Shown here: in pieces, positions 8,024 through 15,277 of the stretch
Layout: the number at the start of each line of letters is the position of its first letter
How positions within the stretch are numbered: the first letter of the stretch is position 1
Assembly: GCA_014874475.1 (NCBI GenBank)
Contig: JADBJJ010000023.1
Span: 190,001 to 254,000 of the forward strand
Length of the DNA: 64,000 nt
Source: Chloroflexota bacterium
GTDB taxonomy: Bacteria; Chloroflexota; Anaerolineae; B4-G1; DUEL01
Direction of reading: 5' to 3'
Notes under the pieces: model-generated
Database searches by the model: none
Told to the model about the DNA's origin: nothing
Seen by the model: the letters and a program-made list of their open reading frames with translations, nothing else
Translations under genes and position numbers: made by a program

Positions 8024-8096
8024 GCCCACGTAGCTCAATCGGCAGAGCACACCCTTGGTAAGGGTGTGGTTATGGGTTCGATTCCCATCGTGGGCT
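8024..8096 (+). tRNA. tRNA-Thr (GGT)
   Basis: GCCCACG pairs with CGTGGGC, discriminator T. Loop TTGGTAA in the CACCC/GGGTG stem gives anticodon GGT. Confidence 0.94.
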
Positions 8097-8185
8097 TCTG
8101 TGTCTTCCTAGTGAATCTCAGGCTCTATCAGAGGTTGGTTGAACAGAAGACGGCGCGGTTATCCTGATTTTGATCGGGGATTCTT

Positions 8186-8356
8186 ATGGCAAAAAAGGGA
8201 AAGGCGATTCGGTTGACAATTACTCTGGCCTGTACAGAGTGTAAAGAACAGAATTACACTACCGAGAAGAATCGGCGGAACGATCCATCGCGGCTGGAAC
8301 TGCGGAAGTTCTGCCCGCGCTGCCACAAGCACACGCTCCATCGGGAGACCAAGTAG
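8186..8356 (+). CDS. rpmG: 50S ribosomal protein L33
   Basis: A 56-residue basic protein of the large subunit. It starts [19 protein letters not shown] and ends in the L33 pattern [14 protein letters not shown]. Two CxxC pairs (Cys16/19 and Cys43/46) form the zinc-binding, C+ version of L33. A GGGGA ribosome site precedes the ATG. The position between tRNAs and secE-nusG is the common bacterial arrangement. Confidence 0.95.
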   Translation: MAKKGKAIRLTITLACTECKEQNYTTEKNRRNDPSRLELRKFCPRCHKHTLHRETK

Positions 8357-8392
8357 CCGCAGGCCTCGCGCCTGTCCCAGTTCGGCGGCCAC

Positions 8393-8466
8393 AGGGGGTT
8401 AGCTCAATAAGGCAGAGCAGCGGTCTCCAAAACCGCAGGCTGCGGGTTCAAGTCCCGCACCCCCTG
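8393..8466 (+). tRNA. tRNA-Trp (CCA)
   Basis: AGGGGGT pairs with ACCCCCT, discriminator G. Loop CTCCAAA in the GCGGT/ACCGC stem gives CCA. T arm GGGTTCAAGTCCC. Placement before secE is widely conserved. Confidence 0.95.
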
Positions 8467-8470
8467 CCTG

Positions 8471-8510
8471 CATTTCAAGACACCGCCTACCCTGGCGGTG
8501 TCTTGAAATG
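8471..8510 (+). other. Perfect 17-bp hairpin between tRNA-Trp and secE
   Basis: CATTTCAAGACACCGCC (8471-8487) pairs perfectly with 8494-8510 around a 6-nt loop, and TGCCT/AGGCA extend the stem outside it. No T tract follows. It could be an RNase III-type processing site releasing the tRNA from the mRNA, or a weak terminator lowering secE-nusG expression. Confidence 0.6.
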
Positions 8511-8556
8511 TTAGGCAGAAGAAACGCAAGCAGATAGTGCTGGAGGACGGTTCACC

Positions 8557-8832
8557 GTGAAAAAAGAGAATGCGCTGGTCCGCTACTTCCGAGAGACCCG
8601 GGTGGAGGTCAAACGGGTCCGCTGGCCTACCCGGGAGGAGACCTGGCGGCTGACCCGGATTGTCCTGGTGGTCACCCTCAGCATGGCCATTTTCCTCTGG
8701 CTAATGGACCTGCTCTTCTCCTGGTGGCTGCGGGGCATCATAGAGAGCGACCCCTGGCGGATCGCGATGGGGCTGGCCGTCCTGGTTGCCGGGATTGTCG
8801 TCGGGATCATCCTGGGACGGCAGCAGGAGTAG
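8557..8832 (+). CDS. secE: Preprotein translocase subunit SecE
   Basis: Small essential subunit of the SecYEG channel in the inner membrane. The 91-residue protein has the SecE signature VEVKRVRWPTREETW just before a transmembrane helix (~33-55). A second hydrophobic stretch (~67-86) follows, ending in a short charged tail. The start is GTG, with GGAGG about 11 nt upstream. It is the first gene after the tRNA-Trp hairpin and is followed by nusG after 21 nt, the standard secE-nusG-rplK-rplA order. Confidence 0.93.
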   Translation: MKKENALVRYFRETRVEVKRVRWPTREETWRLTRIVLVVTLSMAIFLWLMDLLFSWWLRGIIESDPWRIAMGLAVLVAGIVVGIILGRQQE

Positions 8833-8853
8833 CGGCAACGAAGAGGTGAGTTG

Positions 8854-9555
8854 ATGGACGAGGAAGACCGCCTGGAAAGGGAAGAGCGCGAAGCGGAGGC
8901 ACGCGAAGAGTCCCTGGAAAGGGGCGCGCAAACCGGTTCCCGCCCGTCTGTGCCTGCCATAGACCCTTCCGCCCCGGCCGAGGGCGCAGGGAGTTCCGCT
9001 ACATCGTCCGACCCGACGGCCGAACCGACGGACGAGCGAGCCTGGTATGTAATCCACTGCTACTCCGGCTACGAGAACAAAGTCAAACACAACCTGCAGC
9101 AGCGCATTGAGACGATGCGCATGCAGAATAAAATTTTCCAGGTCGTCGTCCCGACTGAGGAAGAGATTGAGGTCAAAGACGGCAAGCGGCGGACTGTAGA
9201 GCGCCGAGTGTTTCCGGGGTACGTCCTGGTACAGATGATTCTGGACGATGAGTCCTGGTCGGTGGTCCGCAACACCCCTGGGGTGACCGGTTTCGTGGGG
9301 ATGGGCAACCGTCCGACGCCGCTGCGCCCGGAAGAGGTGCAGGCGATTATGAAGCGGATGGAGGCCGAGGCGCCCCGGGTCAAAATGACTTACAAGATTG
9401 GCCAGAAGGTGCGCATCATTGATGGCCCCTTCCGCGATTTCATCGGTGTGGTGGATACCATTGACGAAGAGCGGACCCGGGTGCGGGTCTTGGTCTCCTT
9501 CTTCGGACGAGACACACCAGTGGAACTGGACTTTCTGCAGATAGAGCGAGTGTAG
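8854..9555 (+). CDS. nusG: Transcription termination/antitermination factor NusG
   Basis: RNA-polymerase-bound elongation factor linking transcription with translation and Rho. The NGN domain begins at about residue 60 (AWYVIHCYSGYENKVKHNL) and contains FPGYVLVQM and NTPGVTGFVG. The C-terminal KOW domain is GQKVRIIDGPFRDFIGVV. A highly acidic, then Ser/Pro/Ala-rich N-terminal extension of about 58 residues precedes the NGN domain and is not part of the core family. ATG 8854 is preferred over the adjacent TTG at 8851; GAGGTGAG lies just upstream. Confidence 0.95.
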   Translation: MDEEDRLEREEREAEAREESLERGAQTGSRPSVPAIDPSAPAEGAGSSATSSDPTAEPTDERAWYVIHCYSGYENKVKHNLQQRIETMRMQNKIFQVVVPTEEEIEVKDGKRRTVERRVFPGYVLVQMILDDESWSVVRNTPGVTGFVGMGNRPTPLRPEEVQAIMKRMEAEAPRVKMTYKIGQKVRIIDGPFRDFIGVVDTIDEERTRVRVLVSFFGRDTPVELDFLQIERV

Positions 9556-9591
9556 CCGATTGCCGATTGCAAATTTGGTGGGAGAGGATAA

Positions 9592-10014
9592 ATGAAGAAA
9601 ATTAAAGCCGTAGTGAAATTACAGATTGAGGCCGGGAAGGCAAACCCGGCGCCGCCCGTAGGGCCGGCGCTGGCCCAGCACGGCATCAACCTGATGCAGT
9701 TCTGCAAGGAGTATAATGCCCGCACGGCGTCTATGGCGGGCAACATTATCCCGGCGGAAGTCACCATTTATCAGGACGGGTCCTTCACCTTCGTGCTGAA
9801 AACGCCGCCCACGCCGGACCTTCTCCGCAAGGCCGCCGGGGTGGATAAAGGCTCCTCGGAGCCGAACCGCAGCAAGGCGGGGCGCATCACTCGCGCGCAG
9901 TTGCGGGAGATTGCCCAGATGAAAATGCGGGACCTGAATGCCGTGGACCTGGAGGGCGCAATGCGCCAGATCGAGGGGACGGCGCGCAGTATGGGGATTG
10001 AGATTTTGGATTAA
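9592..10014 (+). CDS. rplK: 50S ribosomal protein L11
   Basis: Large-subunit protein of the GTPase-associated centre, binding 23S rRNA helices 43/44. The N-terminal domain shows [20 protein letters not shown] with the conserved proline pair near residue 21. The C-terminal RNA-binding domain follows [14 protein letters not shown] and ends in the typical [10 protein letters not shown]. 140 residues is normal length. GGGAGAGG precedes the ATG. It follows nusG by 36 nt in the standard order. Confidence 0.97.
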   Translation: MKKIKAVVKLQIEAGKANPAPPVGPALAQHGINLMQFCKEYNARTASMAGNIIPAEVTIYQDGSFTFVLKTPPTPDLLRKAAGVDKGSSEPNRSKAGRITRAQLREIAQMKMRDLNAVDLEGAMRQIEGTARSMGIEILD

Positions 10015-10062
10015 CCGGCCCGGTGGGAGGGCGATGCCCGTTATTCACCACAAGGAGGGAAT

Positions 10063-10779
10063 ATGCCGAAGAGAGGAAAGAAGTATCTGGAAGCACTGAA
10101 GAAAGTGGACCGCAACCGCCTGTACTCGCCTCAGGAGGCAGTCCAACTGGTCAAAGAGACCTCTTACACAGACTTTGACGCCTCAGTGGATGTTCACATC
10201 CGGCTGGGGGTGGACCCCCGCCACGCCGATCAGCAAGTGCGGGGGGTGGTTCTGCTCCCCCACGGCCTGGGCAAGACGGTGCGGGTGCTGGTCTTCGCAG
10301 CCGGCGACGCCGCCCGGATCGCCGAAGCCGCCGGAGCGGATTACGTTATCTCCGACGACGAAGGGATCAAGAAGATTCAGGACGGCTGGACGGATTTTGA
10401 TGTCGCCATTGCGGTGCCGGATATGATGGGAAAAGTGGGCCGCCTGGGCCGCATCCTGGGCCCGCGCGGTCTGATGCCCAACCCGAAGACTGGCACGGTG
10501 GTCCCGCCGGAGGACCTGCCTCGGGTGGTTTCCGAAGCGAAAGCCGGTCGCGCTGAGTTCCGCGTGGATAAGACGGCCAATCTGCATATCCCCATTGGCC
10601 GGATCAGTTTCTCCAACCAGGCGCTTTTGGAGAACCTGGCGGCTGCAATGGACGCGGTCAAGAAGGCCCGTCCTACAGCGGCCAAAGGCACCTACATCCG
10701 TAAGGTCACCCTGGCGTCCTCTATGGGACCAGGGATCAAGGTAGACCCGGTGGCGGCGCAGGCGCTGGAAGTGGCATAG
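10063..10779 (+). CDS. rplA: 50S ribosomal protein L1
   Basis: L1-stalk protein, which in many bacteria also represses its own mRNA. The 238-residue sequence carries the signature domain ([20 protein letters not shown]), the hinge and the [14 protein letters not shown] motif, and ends in the C-terminal VRKVTLAS-like strand ([15 protein letters not shown]). AAGGAGGG precedes the ATG by 6 nt. The L11-L1 pair is followed by the L10 leader. Confidence 0.97.
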   Translation: MPKRGKKYLEALKKVDRNRLYSPQEAVQLVKETSYTDFDASVDVHIRLGVDPRHADQQVRGVVLLPHGLGKTVRVLVFAAGDAARIAEAAGADYVISDDEGIKKIQDGWTDFDVAIAVPDMMGKVGRLGRILGPRGLMPNPKTGTVVPPEDLPRVVSEAKAGRAEFRVDKTANLHIPIGRISFSNQALLENLAAAMDAVKKARPTAAKGTYIRKVTLASSMGPGIKVDPVAAQALEVA

Positions 10780-10844
10780 TAGCAGATTGCAGATTTTCCT
10801 GCGTTCAGAAGGGGAATCAGCAGCAGATTTTGCATCAGCATATA

Positions 10845-10955
10845 GGGCCGAAGACAGCAGGCGCGCCGAAGGGCGCTGAAAGTGGCCTGCCGAGGCTGGA
10901 GAGAGTGTCCGTTTCTTCATTGGGCGATGGTTTTCTATGCCCGGTGAAGCAGACT
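10845..10955 (+). promoter_or_regulatory. Ribosomal protein L10 leader (autoregulatory mRNA structure)
   Basis: The stretch GGGCCGAAGACAGCAGGCG, later followed by GCCTGCCGAGGCTGG, has the conserved kink-turn-like pattern of the L10 leader family (AGACAGCAGG paired with CCTGCCGAGG). In bacteria this binds the L10-(L12)4 complex and represses rplJL. Here it leads straight into an intrinsic terminator at 10956-10988, so control may be by premature termination. Confidence 0.8.
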
Positions 10956-10988
10956 CCCCCGCGTCGGCTGGCGCGGGGGTTTGTTTTT
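10956..10988 (+). terminator. Terminator at the end of the L10 leader (attenuator)
   Basis: CCCCCGCG (10956-10963) pairs with CGCGGGGG (10972-10979) around an 8-nt loop, followed by TTTGTTTTT. It lies before rplJ, so it partitions L11-L1 from L10-L12 expression. Confidence 0.85.
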
Positions 10989-10995
10989 GGTGCGA

Positions 10996-11030
10996 TACGT
11001 GAAACGTGAAACGTGATGTGTGAAATGTGA
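10996..11030 (+). repeat. Iterated GTGAAACGT array before rplJ
   Basis: Imperfect 9-10-nt units of the form ACGTGAAACGTGAAACGTGA repeat through the stretch. Related arrays occur at 11593-11635, 13927-13983 and 43448-43488, each in sense orientation between co-transcribed genes. Confidence 0.6.
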
Positions 11031-11051
11031 GACGGAAGGAGGTGATGTCGA

Positions 11052-11597
11052 GTGGCTATCAGCAGAGCAAAGAAAGAGGAACGAGTAGAGCAGTATCTGG
11101 AGCACCTGCAGAAGAGCCAGGGGCTTATCCTGACCGACTACCGGGGCCTGCGGGTAGCGGAGGTGGAGGAACTGCGCCGGTCGCTGCGGGGCGCCCAGGC
11201 GACGTATCAGGTAGTCAAGAACCGGCTGCTGCTCCTGGCATTGCAACAGATGGGGCTCACGATGCCGCAAGAATGGTTGGAAGGCCCAGTGGCAGTCGCG
11301 TTCTGCCATGGCGAGGTGCCGGCAGCAGCGAAGGTGGTCCAGGACTTCGCAAAAGGGCGAGAGAAATTCGCCGTCAAGGGCGGACTGCTGGGCAAAACGC
11401 CGATTACGGCTGCACAGGTCAATGCCCTCGCCAATCTCCCGCCACGGGAGGTCATTCTGGCCCAGGTCCTGGGTGCGATGAACGCGCCAGCCTCCCAGGT
11501 GGTTGGAGTCGTCGCCAGCGGAATCCGGCAGGTGCTCAACGTGCTGCAGGCGTATGTGGATAAACTGGAGGGGAAGACGGCCCCCCAGGCAGCGTGA
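11052..11597 (+). CDS. rplJ: 50S ribosomal protein L10
   Basis: Stalk base protein that anchors L7/L12 dimers. It starts at GTG with AAGGAGGTGATG upstream. The N-terminal rRNA-binding part contains ILTDYRGLRVAEVEELRRSLR and KNRLLLLAL; the C-terminal helix (RQVLNVLQAYVDKLEG) is the L12-binding region. 181 residues is normal. It is likely controlled by the leader and terminator at 10845-10988. Confidence 0.95.
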   Translation: MAISRAKKEERVEQYLEHLQKSQGLILTDYRGLRVAEVEELRRSLRGAQATYQVVKNRLLLLALQQMGLTMPQEWLEGPVAVAFCHGEVPAAAKVVQDFAKGREKFAVKGGLLGKTPITAAQVNALANLPPREVILAQVLGAMNAPASQVVGVVASGIRQVLNVLQAYVDKLEGKTAPQAA

Positions 11598-11635
11598 AAC
11601 GCGAAAAGTAAAACGTGAAACGTAAAACGTGAAAG
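11593..11635 (+). repeat. Iterated GTGAAACGT array between rplJ and rplL
   Basis: Units such as GTGAAACGCGAAAAG and AAACGTGAAACGTAAAACG repeat from the rplJ stop to the rplL ribosome site. Confidence 0.6.
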
Positions 11636-11646
11636 GGAGGTAAAGA

Positions 11647-12030
11647 ATGGCCGATTTGCAGAAACTGGTGGAAGAGATCAGTCAATTGACGCTTCTGGAA
11701 GCCGCCGAACTGGTGAAGATGCTGGAGGAGAAACTGGGTGTGACGGCTGCCGCCCCGGTGGCATTTGCCGCAATGCCTGCCGCAGCAGCGGCTGCTCCCG
11801 CTGAACCGGTGGAGGAGAAGACAGAGTTCACCGTCGTGCTCAAAGAGGTCGGCGAGAAGAAGATTGAGGTCATTAAGGTGGTGCGGAAACTGACCAACCT
11901 GGGCCTCAAGGAAGCCAAGGATCTGGTAGAGAGCGCGCCGGCGACGGTGCTGGAGTCCGTCCCGAAGGAAGCAGCGGAGAGCGCCAAGGCGGAACTGGAA
12001 GCAGTCGGCGCCAAAGTGGAAATCAAATAG
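11647..12030 (+). CDS. rplL: 50S ribosomal protein L7/L12
   Basis: Flexible stalk protein recruiting translation GTPases. The N-terminal dimerisation domain ([21 protein letters not shown]) is followed by an Ala-rich hinge (~40-58) and the C-terminal factor-binding domain [20 protein letters not shown]. 127 residues is typical. The ribosome site GGGAGGTAAAG is close to the ATG. Confidence 0.97.
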   Translation: MADLQKLVEEISQLTLLEAAELVKMLEEKLGVTAAAPVAFAAMPAAAAAAPAEPVEEKTEFTVVLKEVGEKKIEVIKVVRKLTNLGLKEAKDLVESAPATVLESVPKEAAESAKAELEAVGAKVEIK

Positions 12031-12041
12031 TCCTGTTTGGC

Positions 12042-12092
12042 CACCGCAGAAGACGCAGAGAGCGCAGAGAGTCAATCTCTGCGTTCTCTGCG
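12042..12092. repeat. CGCAGAGA-type palindromic repeat after rplL
   Basis: CGCAGAGAGCGCAGAGA (12054-12070) pairs with 12076-12092 with one G-T pair and a 5-nt loop. It belongs to a class of ACCGCAGAG-type iterated intergenic repeats seen in many bacteria and here lies between the convergent rplL and the fusion gene at 12114, where it could serve as a bidirectional terminator. Confidence 0.6.
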
Positions 12093-12113
12093 CATCTGTG
12101 ATGGACGGAAAAA

Positions 12114-13910
12114 TTACCCCCTCGCTGGATACCACTTCTGGAACCACGCGGTGAAGGCGAAGGCCGGGACCAACAGCAGGTTGCGCACCACGGTCCACAG
12201 TAGCGCCTGCTCGGGCTGCGCATGCCCCGCCAGCGCCAACACCGCCATCAGCAGATAGACCCATCCCCAAGCCGTGGTGATGATGGCGTTGGTCCGCAGG
12301 AAAACGGGGTGCTTCCAGAGGGCTGGTGGATAGGACCATTTGGAGTACTCGGCGGTGAGAGGCCGCTCGGCCGCCAGTGTCCCCAGCCAGATGCCCGCCA
12401 GCGCCAGATATCCCAGGACGCCCCCATAGTCGGCGAAGAACCGGTTCCCCAGGAACGTCGCCAGGCCCGCCAGCGCGAAGTACACAGGCGTCCCCGTCTC
12501 CATCCAGGTGGGGCGGGCGAAGAGCCGCCGGTACCCCCAGATCAGCGCCCCCAGCAGCAACGGGACCCCCAGGCTGACCCAGAGACCCAGGCCAGGAATG
12601 TCCATTGTCGCCCAGTGGACGATCCATGGGATAAACGCCAATGTGAGCCAGGCCATACCGGGGATGCGGATGGGCCCCCGTTGGACCGTCTCCTCTTCCG
12701 GTGGTACGGCGACGGGCTCGGACGGCGGGCTCGGCCCTTCCGGCCCGGAGAAGAGGTTTCCAAATCGCAGAAGCAGACTGAAGTCCCCCTCTACCCGATA
12801 TAGCCCCTTCACATAGGCGGCCTGTCCGCTCAGTTCGTTTCGGGCAATCTTCAGCCAGACGTCCGCCGGAGTGTGAATCGTCATCGTAGGCCGGGAGACG
12901 GTGCCCTCGTGGGCTGTGCATCGGCGGTCCCGGATGCGCAGGACATAATTCCCCGGCTCATCTCCGGTGACGACGAACTGGATGTCGGCATAGAGGTCTC
13001 CGGCAGCCGCAGGGTTGAAGACCGCCGCCATCCCCAGGATGGCCTCCCGGCAAGTCCGGGGCCCCTGTCCCAGATCCCCGACGGGCAGGGCAATGGGCGG
13101 GGAGAGGGAATCCTCAGGCTGTACCCGCACTCCGCTATCGTCTTGTGCCTGGCTACGAGCAGATGGCAGTTTGCCCTCACTCGGCGCCTGAGCGCGAGGC
13201 CCGATCTGGCTATCCCACCACAGGTTGGCGATGTTCGCGTAGACTTCCGGCTCCGCCAATGGGGTGTCCAGGATAATCTGAGTCTCCGGCAGGATGTGCC
13301 CATAGCGGACCAGTTCCTCTCCGGCCCGGCGAGCGGCATCGGGATACCACTGCAGGCTCTCTCGCAGCGCATCCTGGGCCAGCAACTCGCCCCCGGCGCA
13401 GAGGATGGTCGCCGCCAGTTCGGTGTCTGGGTTATCGGTGAACCGGCGGAACGTCTCCACCAGTGCGGAGAAGTGATGTCGCTCCGGAAAGCCGCAGTTG
13501 GAAATGAGGACCACCTTCTGGTAGGGCGGGCCATCGTTGTAGCGAGGTAGATGGAGGTAATGTTCCCCCCGCTGGACAATGTGCGGGTCCAGGTTGGGCA
13601 AGTGTCGGTCCATAAAGTCCTTCATCAGCCCGCTGACGGTAAAGACGTAGAGAGGCGTGGCATAGACGACGACGTCGGCCTGGCGGATTTTCGGGAGCAG
13701 GCCCGTCATATCATCCTTGTGGACGCAGACGCCGGGGGTCTTGGTCCAGCAGGTGAAGCACCCCAGGCAGGGGTTGATCTTCAAATTCGCCAGATAGACG
13801 GTCTCCGTCTCTGCGCCAGCGGCCCGTGCGCCCTCTAGAAAAGGCTGGAGGATACGGTCAGTGTTGCTCCGGCGCCCACGCGGGCTTCCGTTGATAGCGA
13901 AAACATACAT
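12114..13910 (-). CDS. Flavodoxin-like reductase fused to SCP2-like domain and membrane helices
   Basis: The ~598-residue protein appears to hold three parts. Residues 1-~210 are an NAD(P)H-dependent FMN reductase/flavodoxin-like fold (AINGSPRGRRSNTDRIL, a Cys cluster INPCLGCFTCW, VVYATPLYVFTVSGLMKDF). Residues ~280-385 resemble an SCP2 sterol-carrier-type domain (DIQFVVTGDEPGNYVLRI, TPADVWLKIARNELSG). Residues ~415-595 form about six transmembrane helices. The start at 13910 has AGGAGG 5 nt upstream; alternatives at 13913 and 13931 fit less well. It follows a PadR regulator on the same strand and is presumably co-regulated. A membrane-tethered flavoprotein acting on a lipid or quinone-like substrate is a guess. 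Confidence 0.75.
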   Translation of the reverse strand: MYVFAINGSPRGRRSNTDRILQPFLEGARAAGAETETVYLANLKINPCLGCFTCWTKTPGVCVHKDDMTGLLPKIRQADVVVYATPLYVFTVSGLMKDFMDRHLPNLDPHIVQRGEHYLHLPRYNDGPPYQKVVLISNCGFPERHHFSALVETFRRFTDNPDTELAATILCAGGELLAQDALRESLQWYPDAARRAGEELVRYGHILPETQIILDTPLAEPEVYANIANLWWDSQIGPRAQAPSEGKLPSARSQAQDDSGVRVQPEDSLSPPIALPVGDLGQGPRTCREAILGMAAVFNPAAAGDLYADIQFVVTGDEPGNYVLRIRDRRCTAHEGTVSRPTMTIHTPADVWLKIARNELSGQAAYVKGLYRVEGDFSLLLRFGNLFSGPEGPSPPSEPVAVPPEEETVQRGPIRIPGMAWLTLAFIPWIVHWATMDIPGLGLWVSLGVPLLLGALIWGYRRLFARPTWMETGTPVYFALAGLATFLGNRFFADYGGVLGYLALAGIWLGTLAAERPLTAEYSKWSYPPALWKHPVFLRTNAIITTAWGWVYLLMAVLALAGHAQPEQALLWTVVRNLLLVPAFAFTAWFQKWYPARG

Positions 13911-13926
13911 CATAACCTCCTTGCAT

Positions 13927-13983
13927 CTCACTTTTCACTTCTCACGTTTCACTTTTCAGTTTCACTTTTCACGCCGCACGTTT
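13927..13983 (-). repeat. Iterated GTGAAAAGTGAAAC array between padR and the fusion gene
   Basis: On the minus strand, units GTGAAAAGTGAAACTGAAAA repeat through the padR stop region up to the ribosome site of the next gene. Confidence 0.55.
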
Positions 13984-14516
13984 GGTATTGCGCGCCTTGC
14001 CTCCTCTGTCCACTCCATTGCGGCGCGGGTGAGCCGGACACCGTAATCCAGCGTGAGCGCCCAGAAAAAGACCTCGCGGGGAGACTGGATCGCCTCAGCG
14101 TATTGGGCAGCCTGCTGGGGAATCCGGGCATACTCTTCCAGCCGGGCCCGCAGGCGGGCCTCATATGCTTCCAGCAGTGCGACGGCCTCCTCGTCTGCCA
14201 GTTGTCCTGCGAAGAAGACTTTGATCAGCAGAGGGACGCGGGGATCCTCCGGTTCGGTGGGGGTGCACAGCCACCGGCGCAGTTCCTCCCGCCCCGAGTC
14301 GGTGATATGGTAGACCTTGCGATTGGGCCTGTCCTCCTGCGGGACAATCTCCACCGTCGCCCAGCCCCGACGCATCAGGTCCCGCAGCGCGCGATAAATC
14401 TGGGCCTGATCGGCGGGCCAGAAATGGCAGACAGAAGTGTCAAAGGCCTTTTTCAGATCATAGCCGGTCATCGGGGCATAGTTCAGGAAGCCAAGAATGG
14501 CATGGGACAAAGACAT
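13962..14516 (-). CDS. PadR-family transcriptional regulator
   Basis: 184-residue PadR repressor. The N-terminal winged helix is SLSHAILGFLNYAPMTGYDLKKAFD, with YRALRDLMRRGW and the wing NRKVYHITDSGREELRRWL. The C-terminal PadR_C (Vir) helices (~95-180) mediate dimerisation. AGGAGG is close to the ATG. A palindrome at 14536-14561 overlaps its own promoter, as expected for autorepression. The fusion flavoprotein downstream is the likely co-regulated target; the inducing ligand is unknown. Confidence 0.9.
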   Translation of the reverse strand: MSLSHAILGFLNYAPMTGYDLKKAFDTSVCHFWPADQAQIYRALRDLMRRGWATVEIVPQEDRPNRKVYHITDSGREELRRWLCTPTEPEDPRVPLLIKVFFAGQLADEEAVALLEAYEARLRARLEEYARIPQQAAQYAEAIQSPREVFFWALTLDYGVRLTRAAMEWTEEARRAIPNVRREK

Positions 14517-14535
14517 CGCACCTCCTGTTTATATT

Positions 14536-14561
14536 TGACTTGTCTTATATATGACAAGTCA
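14536..14561. promoter_or_regulatory. Palindromic operator in the padR promoter
   Basis: TGACTTGTC (14536-14544) and GACAAGTCA (14553-14561) form perfect 9-bp arms with an 8-nt AT-rich spacer. It lies between the -35-like TTGTCA and -10-like TATAAA of the minus strand, 20 nt before the padR start. Confidence 0.7.
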
Positions 14562-14652
14562 TATTATATCCCAGGCCGCGATTTCTGTCAAGGTCTGGGA
14601 AAGGGAGTGCTGACGACTGCGAAGGGGATTCCCGGTCGGGGTAGCCAGTCTG

Positions 14653-15276
14653 TCAGAAGGGGGATAAAAAAGTAGCGTCGTTGAGCGCCAGCAAGGAAGT
14701 CCGACCTTTTTCCACCCAAACCCGCGTGAGGGCGCAATGGGTCAGTTCGTACCCCCACCACTGGCTCATCTGGTCCGGAAGCAGATAGGCCAGCATTGCC
14801 CGCAGAGTACCGCCGTGCGCCACGATGAGAACAGTACCATGCCAGTGGTGAGAGAGGATGTCATTGCAAGTCGCGACGACGCGGCGGAAAAAGTCGGAGC
14901 GGCGCTCGCCCCCGGGCCAGGTGAACTCCATATCCGTCCGGTCCTGCCACCGCTCGTAGAGGTCGGGGTAATGGGTCTTCATCTCCTCCGGGGTCATCCC
15001 GTCCATATCGCCAAAGTTAATCTCCCGCAGCCCGTCCAGCGGGATGGGGTCCAGCCCCAGCGCATGTCCTATGATCTCCGCTGTCCGGCGGGCGCGGGGT
15101 AATGGGCTGGTGTAGAGGGCAACGGCGTCGATCACTTCGGCCGCTAGGTGACGGGCGACGGCCTCTGCCTGAGCCTCCCCCCGCTCGGTCAGGGGCGTGT
15201 CGTTCCAACCCACCCAGCGTTTCTGGACATTGGCGACGGTCTCAGCATGACGGATGAGGATGAGTTGGAGAGCCAT
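14653..15276 (-). CDS. Histidine phosphatase (phosphoglycerate-mutase-like)
   Basis: Cytosolic phosphatase of the RHG superfamily. The catalytic phospho-His is in LIRHAETVAN, the second His in VAHGGTLRAML, and the acid in REINFGDMDG. The WPGGERRSDFFRR element is typical of CobC/GpmB-like members. The ATG at 15276 lies 1 nt after the nth stop, consistent with translational coupling; an in-frame start at 15309 inside nth is less likely. Substrate is unassigned; alpha-ribazole phosphate and sugar phosphates are possibilities. Confidence 0.85.
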   Translation of the reverse strand: MALQLILIRHAETVANVQKRWVGWNDTPLTERGEAQAEAVARHLAAEVIDAVALYTSPLPRARRTAEIIGHALGLDPIPLDGLREINFGDMDGMTPEEMKTHYPDLYERWQDRTDMEFTWPGGERRSDFFRRVVATCNDILSHHWHGTVLIVAHGGTLRAMLAYLLPDQMSQWWGYELTHCALTRVWVEKGRTSLLALNDATFLSPF

Positions 15277-15277
15277 G

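Noticed and set aside
7544-8167. Plus-strand open frame of about 200 codons
   Set aside because: It runs straight through three tRNA genes and two promoters.
10996-11030. GTGAAACGT arrays considered as CRISPR
   Set aside because: Units are 9-10 nt, imperfect and contiguous, with no spacers and no cas genes nearby.
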